Of a stretch of DNA of 64,000 bases, positions 8,852-18,821 are shown piece by piece. This DNA comes from an uncultured Clostridia bacterium (lineage in GTDB: Bacteria > Bacillota > Clostridia > Oscillospirales > CAG-272), in contig CALAXC010000153.1 of the NCBI GenBank assembly GCA_937894775.1, forward strand, positions 1 to 64,000. Reading direction: 5' to 3'. Every line of letters starts with the position of its first letter. Position 1 is the first letter of the stretch. The notes under the pieces are model-generated. The model was not told the DNA's origin and did not search any database. It saw nothing but the letters and a program-made list of their open reading frames with translations. Both the position numbers and the translations under genes were made by a program.

Positions 8852-11590
8852 ATGAAGAAGTTTTTCTCTTTCATGAAGGCTTTCATAGGTTGCGCTGTTG
8901 CCGTAACTATGTTGGCTACCTCGGTTGTGTCATGTTCGTATGACGATACTGAGATCCGTGGCGAGATTGATAACATCAAGAAGGAGCTCAGCCAGCTTCG
9001 TCAGGATGTTCAGTCGCAGCTTGACGCATTGAAGGCTCTCGTTGAGGGTCAGGTTACCGTTAAGTCGGTTGTAGAAAACCAGGACGGTAGCACAACTATT
9101 ACCTTGTCTAATGACAAGACCATTACTGTTTATCCCGAGGCAAGCATCGACGGTCAGATTACTATCGTTGAGCAGAACGGTGTTAAGTACTGGGCACAGT
9201 ACAACGCTGAGGGTGAGCCTGTTCTCATCTCTGTTGGCGGCAGCAACATCCCTGTAAGCGGTATTGCACCCGAGACTCGCGTAAATGAGGCTACTAACGC
9301 TATCGAGGTATCATTCGACGGTGGTAACACTTGGATTGAGACCGGCACTTCTACCGGTATCGCTAAGGCCGAGATAGTTTACTCTACATGGCAGGTTGAC
9401 GATGATAATAACCCTATCGCCCTCTACTGCAAGATTGTAATGGCTGATGGCACCGAGATTAATGTTCCCTTGGCTGGTTCGAAGATTGTGATGCCCAATG
9501 GCGATACTATCTATGCAACTGCAGGTACATCATCATATGCTTACATCCCATTCCTTATCGATGGTGCTCAGGATTGGCTTATCCAGATGCCCGCAGGCTG
9601 GGAGGCTGATTTCGAGTACTACGCAGAGGATGGCGAGGGCTACCTTTCTGTTACTGCTCCTTCTCCCGAAGCTGTCGCATCGGGTACCGCAGTTGCTGAG
9701 GGCGAGGGTAAGATACTTGTAACCTTCGAGAATGGTACTTCGGCTATCGCTAAGTTCTATGCTACATCTAAGCCCGCTGAGGTTGTTTTGAGTGCTGATG
9801 GTGTTAGCGTATCTGCATACCCCGGTGTTGAGCAGTTTGTGCTCGGTATCAGCAAGGCTGATGAGTTCTCTTACGATGCTGCTGCTGAGGCTATACAGTA
9901 TCTATGGTATGGTATGGATGTTGATGGCGTTATATTTTTCAATTTCTTTGGTAACACAGAGGCTGAGGCTGCTTGGAGCAAATTCTACTCGCAGGAGCTC
10001 GTTGCCGGCGAGGAGTACATTGTATGGTATTACACTCCCGTTCAGGATAGCAACTATAATATGATTCTCGAACCGGCCTATATCCACACTATCAACTACC
10101 GCCACATGGTAGCTACGTTCGAGGTTACGGCTACTCGCTTGTTCAATGTTGACGTTAAGTTCAGCGTTGTGGGTTCTAGCGGTTTCCGTGCCGACTGGGA
10201 GCCTGCTGCCGACTGGACACCCGCAGTTCAGGCAGCTTGGGCTAACGAGAATAACTACTACTTCAGACCTGACTGGGGTTACTCATACAGCGATGGTACA
10301 TATGAGGGCAATGTATGTCAATTGTTCTCATCTTGGAATTCGGCTGATGGCCTTATGCCCAATACTGACTACGTATTCTGGTTGATTAATGCTAATGACT
10401 CGTTGGTATTCACTGAGTCTGATGTCATCTACTGGGAGTTCACTACCCAGGCTATCGAGACCACCGGTGGTACTGTAACTATGACTGTAAACGCAGAGCA
10501 AACTTACAATGACTACGACCAAATGACGGTAGGATTCGACTTGTCGGATAAGGCTTCATTCGTCGTTTACAAGTATGTTCCCAAGTACGAGGCTTCGGCT
10601 TATGCAACCGACGAGGATATCATCGCATTGCTCCTTGAGCCTGAGAACATGCAGAGCAACCTCATCAAGAGCCCCGGTAATCAGGTATGGTGCAGCGCAA
10701 GTGCTTATAATCTCAAGGGTGAGCCCGGTGACGAGTTCACATTGTTCGCCGTAGCAGCTGATGCTGATGGCAAGCTTGGTACTCCTGTTAAGTATGACTA
10801 CAACTACAAGGCTATTGAGTATAGCTCACTCGTTCCTAATGTAACTGTAAGCGATACTAATGTTGATAAGGTTCTTATTGACGTAACATGCGATGGTGCA
10901 ACGAAGTTCCTCTACTTCGTTACTACTACCGACTCGTACATATGGACTGAGTACTGCGGTGGTACTGCTGATGGCGCAAGCAAGTATGTTGTTCTAAACT
11001 CAGATTCTTACCAGATTTACCATTCGGATAACAATAGTTCGTCAACTTACTATGGACTCGTGTTTGAGAACAACCAGATTATCTACACCAAAGCACAGCC
11101 CGACAAGGAGTATGTTGTTGTTGTAGCTGCAATGGATGAGAGCTGGAAGTTATCGAAGGCTGTTGTTAAGTTCTTCACTCCTACTATGAACTTGGGTACT
11201 GTTGTTTACAAGGAAGATCCCAAGTGGGAGGCCAACAAGCCTGCGGTAGCAGTTTACTCTACTGAAACGATTGGAGACTTCTTCGCATTCGACTGGACCG
11301 TAGCTCCTAAGGAGGGCTTCACAGCTTACTCTGTTGGTGAGCACATCGGCAACTTCACCGAGTATAACATTGACACTACCGACGTTGAGGCGATGATTGC
11401 TTTCATTGCAAAGCATGAAAGCGCATTCAAATGCGAGTATAGCGCCGATGGTTACTTCTACGATGAGGTTGAGTATCCTGGTGTTCTCTGCGACGTATTC
11501 TACGGTACCGAGGGTATGATGCAGATTTGGACAACATGGTGCGATGCTGAGGGTAACTACTATGAGCCTTTCATGGTTGAGGTAAAGTAA
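8852..11590 (+). CDS. Large surface lipoprotein with DUF4988-type N-terminus
   Basis: A 912-residue protein with a lipoprotein signal peptide (lipobox SVVSC, then SYDDTE, an acidic surface-export signal). Residues about 30-75 form a coiled coil (IRGEIDNIKKELSQLRQDV) followed by a short repeat domain with SVVENQDGSTTITLSNDKT; this combination is the DUF4988 type seen at the N-terminus of Bacteroidales surface lipoproteins. The remainder is rich in beta strands and aromatic residues, probably several Ig/fibronectin-like domains, ending without a recognisable sorting domain. Substrate binding or host adhesion is plausible but not shown. It has its own promoter and is not obviously part of the amylase operon. 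Confidence 0.75.
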   Translation: MKKFFSFMKAFIGCAVAVTMLATSVVSCSYDDTEIRGEIDNIKKELSQLRQDVQSQLDALKALVEGQVTVKSVVENQDGSTTITLSNDKTITVYPEASIDGQITIVEQNGVKYWAQYNAEGEPVLISVGGSNIPVSGIAPETRVNEATNAIEVSFDGGNTWIETGTSTGIAKAEIVYSTWQVDDDNNPIALYCKIVMADGTEINVPLAGSKIVMPNGDTIYATAGTSSYAYIPFLIDGAQDWLIQMPAGWEADFEYYAEDGEGYLSVTAPSPEAVASGTAVAEGEGKILVTFENGTSAIAKFYATSKPAEVVLSADGVSVSAYPGVEQFVLGISKADEFSYDAAAEAIQYLWYGMDVDGVIFFNFFGNTEAEAAWSKFYSQELVAGEEYIVWYYTPVQDSNYNMILEPAYIHTINYRHMVATFEVTATRLFNVDVKFSVVGSSGFRADWEPAADWTPAVQAAWANENNYYFRPDWGYSYSDGTYEGNVCQLFSSWNSADGLMPNTDYVFWLINANDSLVFTESDVIYWEFTTQAIETTGGTVTMTVNAEQTYNDYDQMTVGFDLSDKASFVVYKYVPKYEASAYATDEDIIALLLEPENMQSNLIKSPGNQVWCSASAYNLKGEPGDEFTLFAVAADADGKLGTPVKYDYNYKAIEYSSLVPNVTVSDTNVDKVLIDVTCDGATKFLYFVTTTDSYIWTEYCGGTADGASKYVVLNSDSYQIYHSDNNSSSTYYGLVFENNQIIYTKAQPDKEYVVVVAAMDESWKLSKAVVKFFTPTMNLGTVVYKEDPKWEANKPAVAVYSTETIGDFFAFDWTVAPKEGFTAYSVGEHIGNFTEYNIDTTDVEAMIAFIAKHESAFKCEYSADGYFYDEVEYPGVLCDVFYGTEGMMQIWTTWCDAEGNYYEPFMVEVK

Positions 11591-11598
11591 TTTAGCCC

Positions 11599-11673
11599 GA
11601 TAAGCCGCAATTTGCGGCACGAAACAGAAAGCTGCCCCGAATGGGACGTACGTCAAGTACTGCCCATTCGGGG
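11599..11673 (+). repeat. Double-hairpin 3' cassette, copy 2
   Basis: This repeats the layout at 8,399-8,474: GCCGC / GCGGC hairpin, the identical linker CACGAAACAGAAAGCTG, then CCCCGAATGGG (11,635-11,645) pairing with CCCATTCGGGG (11,663-11,673). Arm and loop sequences differ but pairing is kept. It begins 8 bases after the stop of the preceding lipoprotein gene. Confidence 0.65.
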
Positions 11674-11684
11674 TACTTTCATTA

Positions 11685-11905
11685 AGAGTACAGAGAACAG
11701 AGTACAGAGTACAGAGCAAAGAGCAAAGAGAAAAGCAGAAAACGGAAAACGGAAAACGGAAAGCGGAAAACGGAAAGCGGAAAGCGGAAAGCGGAAAACG
11801 GAAAACGGAAAACGGAAAACGGAAAACGGAAAGAGCAAAGAGTACAGAGTACAGAGTACAGAGAACAGAGAACAGAGAACAGAGCAAAGAGTACAGAGAA
11901 CAGAT
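11685..11905. repeat. Heptanucleotide repeat array 2
   Basis: About 220 bp of 7-bp units in blocks: AGAGTAC/AGAGAAC units at the ends, GGAAAAC and GGAAAGC units in the centre (about 11,738-11,829), with scattered AGAGCAA units. All fit a purine-rich pattern ending in AC or AA. There is no gene here. It follows the hairpin cassette directly, as in array 1, and precedes the promoter of the next lipoprotein gene. Confidence 0.85.
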
Positions 11906-11912
11906 CTAAAAT

Positions 11913-11943
11913 TTTGCGGATTCGATTAATCTTTATATCTTTG
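11913..11943 (+). promoter_or_regulatory. Bacteroidetes-type promoter
   Basis: TTTG at 11,913-11,916 and TATCTTTG at 11,936-11,943 are separated by 19 bp, as in the other two promoters of this part. It lies 43 bp before the ATG at 11,987. Confidence 0.75.
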
Positions 11944-11986
11944 TGTAATTGTTTGGTTAATGAGATAAACCTAAAATATTCTAACA

Positions 11987-13537
11987 ATGAAAAAACTAAC
12001 GTACTTTTTATCGCTGCTCATGGCGTGTATAGTTATTGCAACGTCGTGTGAGCCTCAAAACAATGTGCCTGATGGCGTGATGCCTACCATCGAGCTTGCA
12101 CCGGGTGAGGCTACATCATTCTCGCTCACGTTTGAGATGAAGACAACAAACGCAGAGAAGGTGGCATACATTGTTGTTACCGGTGCAGCGTCGTTCGATG
12201 CCGAGCAGATTCTTGCAAGCGGCGTGCAGGTTGACCCCGAAGAGACAACGATTACGGTTGAGGAGTTACAGAGCAACAAGAGCTACTTCATAGTTGCGGC
12301 AGCGTCGAATGTCAATGGCTCTGTCATGGCCACTCCTATTTCGATGAAGACCCTCAACCCCGGCGACGAGCCTGAACCCGAGCCCAACCCGGGCGATGAT
12401 CCCGACCCCGAGCCCGAGCCCAACCCCGGCGATGAGCCCGAGCCTCCATTTGAGGATGGTATCGATATTGTGCGCACATCAAAGGGCGTTTGGTACGATA
12501 AGGTGAACTACTACGTTACGTTGGAGGTGGCAACAGGCGAGCTGCTCATCCTCGATATGTACACCAACCCCGGCCTCTCGGACGGTAAGTATATCCCCGA
12601 GGGTCGCTACAACGTGGTATCGGAAGTTACAGACTACAACACCATCCTCTCGAAATTTTCGGGCTTGAAGCAAAGTGCCGATGCCGAAGAGGGAGTTGAG
12701 CTTGCATCGGGATATTTGGATGTATCGGTAGTAAATGGAGAGTACTTCCTCGTATTCGAGTTTGTCCTTGTCGATTCATCGAAGATACGTGGCTCATACT
12801 ATGGCCCCATGTCGGGTGCTTCGGTGCGAGGCGAGAGCGAGCTGCTCACAGTGAAGAAGATTACATCGGCATCGTTTACGTTCACTATCAATGCCCCCGC
12901 AAATCAAGAGTGGCGTTGTGCTGCCGTAGAGAAGGTTACCTACGATATGGCAGGTGGCAAGGCTACACAGTTCCTCTCGAACTATGGCTTCCCCGGTGTC
13001 GGCCCACAGGAGATTACATGGGCTAATGGCACCCCTCACCCCAATCCCGACTTCGCAGCTAATGGCGTAATGGTCGAGGTTGGTCCCGGTATGGACTATA
13101 TAATCCTCGTGGCGTTGTACGACGCATCGACGCAGAGCTTCGCAAGTGCCGTGTTCGAGAAGGTTGTTCATACGCTCGATGCACAGGAGAGTAAGGAGAC
13201 TGTCGAGGTGAAGATTGAGAGCATTGAGCCTCATAAGGTAAAATACTCGCTTACACCCAGCGCAAACGTCTTCTCATACCGCACGTGTGTCCTCAAAACA
13301 GAACTCGTCTTGGAGGCTGAGGAGATCTATTACACCTATGAATTCTCGTCGTTCGAGTCGTTCATGATATATCTTATCGAATCGTCGGCATCGCAATCGC
13401 GCATCTTCTATGAGCCTGCAACGGTAGAGTGGGATGAACTATGGTACGACTGCGACTACACCATCTGTAATCTTGTGCTCGATACCGATGGTGCAAAGGG
13501 CCTATCGTTCACTGACTTCCATACGCCTCGCGAGTAA
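11987..13537 (+). CDS. Bacteroidales surface lipoprotein with PEP-rich linker
   Basis: A 516-residue protein with a lipoprotein signal peptide (VIATSC, then EPQNN). Residues about 30-120 resemble a fibronectin type III-like fold. A low-complexity linker (about 125-158) repeats PEPEPNPGDD-type units. The large C-terminal part (about 160-516) is beta-rich and not recognised. No catalytic motif is seen. It is transcribed alone from the promoter at 11,913. The Glu-Pro linker is relevant because a similar Glu-Pro repeat marks the contig junction 500 bp downstream. Confidence 0.7.
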   Translation: MKKLTYFLSLLMACIVIATSCEPQNNVPDGVMPTIELAPGEATSFSLTFEMKTTNAEKVAYIVVTGAASFDAEQILASGVQVDPEETTITVEELQSNKSYFIVAAASNVNGSVMATPISMKTLNPGDEPEPEPNPGDDPDPEPEPNPGDEPEPPFEDGIDIVRTSKGVWYDKVNYYVTLEVATGELLILDMYTNPGLSDGKYIPEGRYNVVSEVTDYNTILSKFSGLKQSADAEEGVELASGYLDVSVVNGEYFLVFEFVLVDSSKIRGSYYGPMSGASVRGESELLTVKKITSASFTFTINAPANQEWRCAAVEKVTYDMAGGKATQFLSNYGFPGVGPQEITWANGTPHPNPDFAANGVMVEVGPGMDYIILVALYDASTQSFASAVFEKVVHTLDAQESKETVEVKIESIEPHKVKYSLTPSANVFSYRTCVLKTELVLEAEEIYYTYEFSSFESFMIYLIESSASQSRIFYEPATVEWDELWYDCDYTICNLVLDTDGAKGLSFTDFHTPRE

Positions 13538-13561
13538 GCACGGGTGGCGTGCAATAATAAG

Positions 13562-13599
13562 GAGGGGGATGACTAATTTACTTTATAGTCATCCCCCTC
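13562..13599. terminator. Terminator between convergent genes
   Basis: A perfect 13-bp stem (13,562-13,574 with 13,587-13,599, GAGGGGGATGACT arm) with a 12-base loop and T-rich bases after it. It lies between the plus-strand lipoprotein and the minus-strand ORF ending at 13,618, so it may serve both. Confidence 0.75.
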
Positions 13600-13617
13600 A
13601 ATCTTTTGGGTCTGCGA

Positions 13618-14310
<693 letters not shown>

Positions 14311-14340
14311 ACTGTCCTCCGTAATATTTATTATGTAAAA

Positions 14341-14369
14341 ATTATATCATATATTTTTTTCGTTGTCAA
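14341..14369 (-). promoter_or_regulatory. Sigma-A type promoter of the clostridial lipoprotein fragment
   Basis: On the minus strand TTGACA (14,364-14,369) and TATAAT (14,341-14,346) are separated by exactly 17 bp. Both elements match the consensus perfectly. Confidence 0.85.
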
Positions 14370-14380
14370 GAAAAAGAAAA

Positions 14381-14411
14381 AATGGCTTTCTCGTTTTTTG
14401 AGAAAGCCATT
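14381..14411 (-). terminator. Terminator of the tRNA-Lys gene
   Basis: A perfect 12-bp stem, AATGGCTTTCTC at 14,381-14,392 with GAGAAAGCCATT at 14,400-14,411, is followed on the minus strand by a T-rich tail. It starts 2 bases after the encoded CCA end of the tRNA. Confidence 0.85.
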
Positions 14412-14412
14412 T

Positions 14413-14488
14413 TGGTGATCCACCGGAGATTCGAACTCCGGACCCCTTGATTAAAAGTCAAGTGCTCTACCGTCTGAGCTAGTGGATC
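14413..14488 (-). tRNA. tRNA-Lys (anticodon TTT), CCA end encoded
   Basis: A complete cloverleaf reads on the minus strand: acceptor GATCCAC / GTGGATC, D arm GCTC, anticodon stem CTTGA / TCAAG with loop CTTTTAA (anticodon at 14,453-14,455), T arm with GTTCGAATC, discriminator A and an encoded CCA. The gene has its own promoter and terminator. It is the first fully clostridial feature right of the junction. Confidence 0.96.
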
Positions 14489-14514
14489 AAATGCTCTGTA
14501 TAACCTACCTATAT

Positions 14515-14543
14515 ATAATATCACAAATAGTGTTTTTTGTCAA
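14515..14543 (-). promoter_or_regulatory. Promoter of tRNA-Lys
   Basis: On the minus strand TTGACA (14,538-14,543) and TATTAT (14,515-14,520) are 17 bp apart, about 27 bp upstream of the tRNA 5' end. Confidence 0.8.
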
Positions 14544-14615
14544 GAAAAAAATCATTCTCGGGCTCACAAATAAAGGTGGAAATATAGAGCAATTTTTGTA
14601 TATTTTTAACAAAAA

Positions 14616-15134
14616 CTATTTTTTGAGTCTGCGAATACGCTCTGCGAGAGCAGAAATGTTTTCGGGCATAAATTCGGGCAATTCAAGTCCGCTTGAGTTT
14701 GCAAGATCAGGATCCTGTGTTAAAATATTCTGACGCATGATCTTAACCATGAGCTTATCTAGTCCGTGAAGCTTGTCTGGCTTGAGTTCTCCGCCAAAGC
14801 ATTCGATACCAAGAGAAAAGTTGATCTTAGGCGGAAGCTCAGTTGCTTTATAGTCGTCAAAATCTTTGATAATACCGCAACAAAAGAAGAATGCACTTGG
14901 CATGTTTGAAATCTTATCACAATTAGCTTTAAGATACTTTTTGAGTTTTTTATTGAGTGCGGTCATTCGTATTGAGCCGCCTAAAATTGCTACATCGTAA
15001 TTATCAAGTGCCGGGGTAGCTACGTTGATATCGAAAACATCTATGTCATTAGTTGGGTTAAGCTCTTTTGCAAGAGTTTCAGCGGCTCTTTTTGCCACAC
15101 CGTTTTTGGATGCGTATAAAATTAAAATTTTCAT
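14616..15134 (-). CDS. Flavodoxin-domain protein
   Basis: A 172-residue protein beginning MKILILYASKNGVAKRAAETLA, the FMN phosphate-binding loop of flavodoxins, with a second motif VAILGGSIRM and a CCGIIKDF stretch. The length and motifs fit the flavodoxin family that includes protoporphyrinogen oxidase HemG-like proteins; which redox partner it serves is unknown. It follows the YgiQ gene by 3 bases and is probably co-transcribed with it. Confidence 0.75.
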   Translation of the reverse strand: MKILILYASKNGVAKRAAETLAKELNPTNDIDVFDINVATPALDNYDVAILGGSIRMTALNKKLKKYLKANCDKISNMPSAFFFCCGIIKDFDDYKATELPPKINFSLGIECFGGELKPDKLHGLDKLMVKIMRQNILTQDPDLANSSGLELPEFMPENISALAERIRRLKK

Positions 15135-15137
15135 AGT

Positions 15138-17075
15138 CTATTTTTTACCGTTTTTCTTGTTTTTTATGTGTTTGCTAAGACTTGTTTTTCTTTTTTGCGA
15201 TTTAGTCTGTTGCAAAGGTTCTTTTGTCTGCTTTGAAGAATTCTTTTTCACTTTTTGATATGAAGGAGAGGGAAGAATTTTTGATTTTTCGGGCTTCACC
15301 AAACATTCAGCGCCAAATCCGATAAGATCTTCTCTGCCAAGCTTTTTAAGTGCTTCTCTGACAAGTGGAGCGTTTTGCGGACGGTTATACTGTAAAAGAG
15401 CTCGCTGTAATTGCTTTTCGTGATAATCTGTTGCGACATACACCGATTTCATTGTAAGAGGGTCTATACCGGTGTAGAACATAACAGTTGATGCTGTGCC
15501 GGGAGTTGGATAGTAATCTTGTACTTGCTCAGGGGCATATCCGTCGCGTTTAAGGCAGAGCGCAAGTTCAAGAGCATCTTCAAGTGTTGAACCGGGATGA
15601 CTTGACATAAGATAGGGAACGAGGTACTGCTCTTTGCCTATAGATTTTGTAAGTTCAAAATAACGCTTGCGGAATTTTTCATATACCGAAAAGTCGGGCT
15701 TACCCATACATCTGAGAACAGCTGAAGAACAATGCTCGGGCGCAACCTTAAGCTGACCGCTTATGTTATCACGGACAAGCTTTTTAAAGAAGGCTTCGTC
15801 TTTATCGGCAAGGAGATAATCAAATCTTATTCCCGAGCGAATAAAGACTTTTTTTACTTTTGGAAGTTTTTCTATTTCTTCAATAAGCTTTATATATTCG
15901 GTGTGATCGGCAATAAGATTTTTACACGGAGTTGGAGCAAGACACTTTCTTGAGGCGCAAACACCATCGGTCAGTTGTTTCTTACAAGCGGGAGCGCGGA
16001 AATTTGCCGTAGGACCGCCTACGTCGTGAATATAACCTTTAAAATCGGGCATTTCGGTTATTTTTTTAGCTTCCGCAACAACACTCTCGATACTTCTGGA
16101 ACGAACAGTTCTTCCTTGATGAAAAGCGAGAGCGCAGAAGTTGCAACCGCCAAAGCATCCTCTGTTATGGGTGAGTGAAAATCTTACCTCTTCAATAGCG
16201 GGAATTCCACCGTCTTTTTCATAAATAGGGTGATACGTGCGCATAAACGGAAGAGCATAAACCTTGTCAAGCTCATCTCTTTCAAGAGGGGGCATAGGAG
16301 GATTTTGTACGAGCATTTTTCCGTCATAGTATTCTACGATAGCTTTTCCGTTTATAGAGTCCTGATTTTTATACTGAATTCCAAAAGCTTCCGCATATTT
16401 TCTTTTGTTCAGCTTTAATTCATTATAATCAAATTCTGCGGCAACGGGGTAGTGTATTTTATCGTCGGGATGCGAAAGATATACAGTTCCTCTTACATCG
16501 TGTATCTTTTTTACAGGTACTCCTTTGTCAAGCAAAGAAGCAATTCTCAAAAGTATGTTTTCACCCATTCCATATGTGAGAATGTCAGCTCGGCTGTCAA
16601 CGAGAATAGATCTGCGCACCGAATCTGACCAATAGTCATAGTGCGCAAAACGGCGTAAAGAGGCTTCAAGACCGCCAATAATTATCGGAACGTCACCGTA
16701 AGCTTCGCGAATTCTGTTGCAGTATACGATAGTAGCACGGTCGGGACGTTTTCCTGCTTTTCCACCGGGTGAATAATAGTCGCTTGAGCGTTTTTTCTTT
16801 GCTGCTGTGTAGTGAGCAACCATTGAATCGATATTTCCGGCAGAAACTAAAAAACCAAGTCTCGGACGTCCGAATTCTTTAAATGCTTCGCAGGATGTGT
16901 AGTCGGGCTGTGCCAAAAAGGCTATCCTGAATCCCGCATTTTCGAGAACTCGCGATATAATAGCAGCGCCAAACGAAGGATGATCAACGTAGGCATCTCC
17001 GCAAACGTATATAAAGTCGGGTCTGTCCCAACCCAATGATAACATATCTTGTTTTGAAATCGGTAAAAATCCCAT
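15138..17075 (-). CDS. YgiQ family radical SAM protein
   Basis: A 645-residue protein with the YgiQ N-terminal region ([20 protein letters not shown], then [11 protein letters not shown]) and a radical SAM domain carrying the 4Fe-4S motif GCFGGCNFC at about residues 306-313, followed by [11 protein letters not shown]. The length is normal for the family. The C-terminal 40 residues are very Lys/Ser-rich. YgiQ proteins are conserved but their reaction is not established. A perfect -10 and near-perfect -35 promoter lies just upstream. Confidence 0.9.
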   Translation of the reverse strand: MGFLPISKQDMLSLGWDRPDFIYVCGDAYVDHPSFGAAIISRVLENAGFRIAFLAQPDYTSCEAFKEFGRPRLGFLVSAGNIDSMVAHYTAAKKKRSSDYYSPGGKAGKRPDRATIVYCNRIREAYGDVPIIIGGLEASLRRFAHYDYWSDSVRRSILVDSRADILTYGMGENILLRIASLLDKGVPVKKIHDVRGTVYLSHPDDKIHYPVAAEFDYNELKLNKRKYAEAFGIQYKNQDSINGKAIVEYYDGKMLVQNPPMPPLERDELDKVYALPFMRTYHPIYEKDGGIPAIEEVRFSLTHNRGCFGGCNFCALAFHQGRTVRSRSIESVVAEAKKITEMPDFKGYIHDVGGPTANFRAPACKKQLTDGVCASRKCLAPTPCKNLIADHTEYIKLIEEIEKLPKVKKVFIRSGIRFDYLLADKDEAFFKKLVRDNISGQLKVAPEHCSSAVLRCMGKPDFSVYEKFRKRYFELTKSIGKEQYLVPYLMSSHPGSTLEDALELALCLKRDGYAPEQVQDYYPTPGTASTVMFYTGIDPLTMKSVYVATDYHEKQLQRALLQYNRPQNAPLVREALKKLGREDLIGFGAECLVKPEKSKILPSPSYQKVKKNSSKQTKEPLQQTKSQKRKTSLSKHIKNKKNGKK

Positions 17076-17106
17076 TGTTTTAACCTCGTGAAAAAGCTTT
17101 TATATA

Positions 17107-17135
17107 ATTATACAGTAAATTTTGAAAAAAGTCAA
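17107..17135 (-). promoter_or_regulatory. Promoter of the ygiQ-flavodoxin operon
   Basis: On the minus strand TTGACT (17,130-17,135) and TATAAT (17,107-17,112) are separated by 17 bp, 32 bp before the ATG. Confidence 0.8.
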
Positions 17136-17162
17136 TTCAAACCGCTTAAAGAATAAAAAAGA

Positions 17163-17195
17163 CCGCTTCATTATTTTATCAAAATAATGAAGCGG
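17163..17195 (-). terminator. Terminator of the leucine-rich-repeat lipoprotein gene
   Basis: A perfect 15-bp stem (17,163-17,177 with 17,181-17,195) with a 3-base loop is followed on the minus strand by TCTTTTTT. It separates the LRR lipoprotein gene from the ygiQ promoter. Confidence 0.85.
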
Positions 17196-17227
17196 TGATT
17201 ATCATAAATGTTTTGTTTTATAATATT

Positions 17228-18739
17228 TTATTTTGCAATAACCTTATTTGTGTTAGTATCGGTCAACAAAGCAGCCGTTTTAAGAGGATCTGACATTGTA
17301 GCATCATCAATGCTCGTATATTCATCGCCAATTATATACCAACCTAAAGGTGCCGCAAAGCTTGCGTTAGTAAGAGCATCACAGCCTGAGAAAGAAGCGG
17401 TCTCTATCATTGAGAGGGAAGCAGGTAATGCAACATTGTTTAACAATGCACATCCTTCAAAAGCCTTGCTTTCAATTGTAGTAATGCTCTTTCCAAAGGT
17501 TACTTTTTTGAGGACCTTGCAATAATTAAATGTTTTTGCCTGTATTTTTGTTACGCCGTCAGGAATAACTATTTCCTGAATTCCGCTATTTCTGAATGCC
17601 TGGCTGCCGATTTCTCTGACGCCTGATGGGATAGCGAGTGTACTAAGTGAAGTACAAGTATCAAATGCGTATCTGCCGATCTCACGAAGAGCAGATCCTT
17701 CTTCGAAGTTTACATTTATGAGAGTTTTGCATCCATAGAATGTACCGTCACCCGACTTTGATGCTTTATCATCGCCGATAAATGTAACACTCTTGGGAAT
17801 GTTGATAGTTTGAAGCTTTTCGCATCCGCTGAATACAGCATTGGGAATTCCCCAAAGAAGGCTGTTTTCTTCAATGGTAACTGTTTTAAGAGAAGAGCAG
17901 TCCTGGAATGCCGCCGCTCCGATAGTTGAAACGGTTGCGGGAATTTTTATGGTTTCAAGATTTTTACATTCGTAGAAGGTCTCAGGACCGATATAAGTGT
18001 TTCCTGTAGGAATATTTATGCTTGAAATACGACTGCAATTATAGAATGCTTTTTCACCGATACTTGTAACACTATCGGGAATGGTTATACTTTTCAAGTT
18101 TGTGCAGTTATAAAAAGCATTACTGCAAATAGCTTTAGTGCCGTCTTTAACAACACACTGGCTTATTGTAACATCCTTTGCTTCAACAAGAACAAGGTGG
18201 GGATTTGTAGCATTACCGAGATAGCAAGCATTTTCGTGTTCTGTGAGCTTAAGCTTATCGCAGTTTGCGAATGCGTTATCACCGACACTTGTTATTGTGC
18301 TGGGGATAGAAATTTCCACAAGATTTGAAGCACCGTTGAAAGCGTCTGCAAGAATAGTTGAAACAGGCTTGCCGTTATAGGTTTCTGCAATAACTATTTT
18401 ATCAAGATACTTTGCATTTCCCGCCATAACTCCGTATGTTCCGTTGGGGAGAAGAAGATAGCTGGGACTTCCTTCAGAGTCAGCAGCGCCGTCAACACCC
18501 AAAGATCCAACATTTACGGGATTTTCAGGATCGTTGCTGTAGGTTACCCAAATGCAGCCGTCTTTAACTTCTGTTTTGATTATGTAATTTACTTCCGGAG
18601 TCTTAGGTTCTTCTACATCGGTATCAGTAGATGTTTCTTCATCGACTGGCATTTCTTTTTTACACGACGTTAATAACGCAGTAGAAAAGACTAAAATAAA
18701 AACCAATAAAAGAGATAAAAATCTTATTGAATGTTTCAT
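17228..18739 (-). CDS. BspA-like leucine-rich-repeat surface lipoprotein
   Basis: A 503-residue protein with a lipoprotein signal (TALLTSC, then KKEMP) and an acidic Thr/Glu linker. From about residue 115 it consists of at least ten tandem LRR_5 (BspA/Treponema pallidum type) repeats of about 23 residues with the pattern AFxxCxxLxxIxIPxxVxxIGxxAF. Such proteins are cell-surface binding or adhesion proteins; the ligand is unknown. The RBS is AGGAGG 5 bases before ATG, with its own strong promoter and terminator, so it is monocistronic. Confidence 0.9.
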   Translation of the reverse strand: MKHSIRFLSLLLVFILVFSTALLTSCKKEMPVDEETSTDTDVEEPKTPEVNYIIKTEVKDGCIWVTYSNDPENPVNVGSLGVDGAADSEGSPSYLLLPNGTYGVMAGNAKYLDKIVIAETYNGKPVSTILADAFNGASNLVEISIPSTITSVGDNAFANCDKLKLTEHENACYLGNATNPHLVLVEAKDVTISQCVVKDGTKAICSNAFYNCTNLKSITIPDSVTSIGEKAFYNCSRISSINIPTGNTYIGPETFYECKNLETIKIPATVSTIGAAAFQDCSSLKTVTIEENSLLWGIPNAVFSGCEKLQTINIPKSVTFIGDDKASKSGDGTFYGCKTLINVNFEEGSALREIGRYAFDTCTSLSTLAIPSGVREIGSQAFRNSGIQEIVIPDGVTKIQAKTFNYCKVLKKVTFGKSITTIESKAFEGCALLNNVALPASLSMIETASFSGCDALTNASFAAPLGWYIIGDEYTSIDDATMSDPLKTAALLTDTNTNKVIAK

Positions 18740-18782
18740 TTTTTCCTCCTGATATTTTTTTTAAAAAATTGGGATTTACACT

Positions 18783-18811
18783 ATTGTATCATTTTTTGAG
18801 ATTTTTGTCAA
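18783..18811 (-). promoter_or_regulatory. Promoter of the LRR lipoprotein gene
   Basis: On the minus strand TTGACA (18,806-18,811) and TACAAT (18,783-18,788) are 17 bp apart. The -35 box lies about 10 bp beyond the end of the spoVM-like gene. Confidence 0.82.
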
Positions 18812-18821
18812 TATTTTTGAA

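Noticed and set aside
11150..11887. Reverse-strand frame of 245 codons with FRFPFS-type repeats
   Set aside because: The repeats are only the translation of the heptanucleotide array; the rest is antisense to the lipoprotein gene.
8485..11905. Possible CRISPR arrays at the two repeat regions
   Set aside because: The units are 7 bp and contiguous; there are no 25-40 bp repeats with unique spacers and no cas genes.
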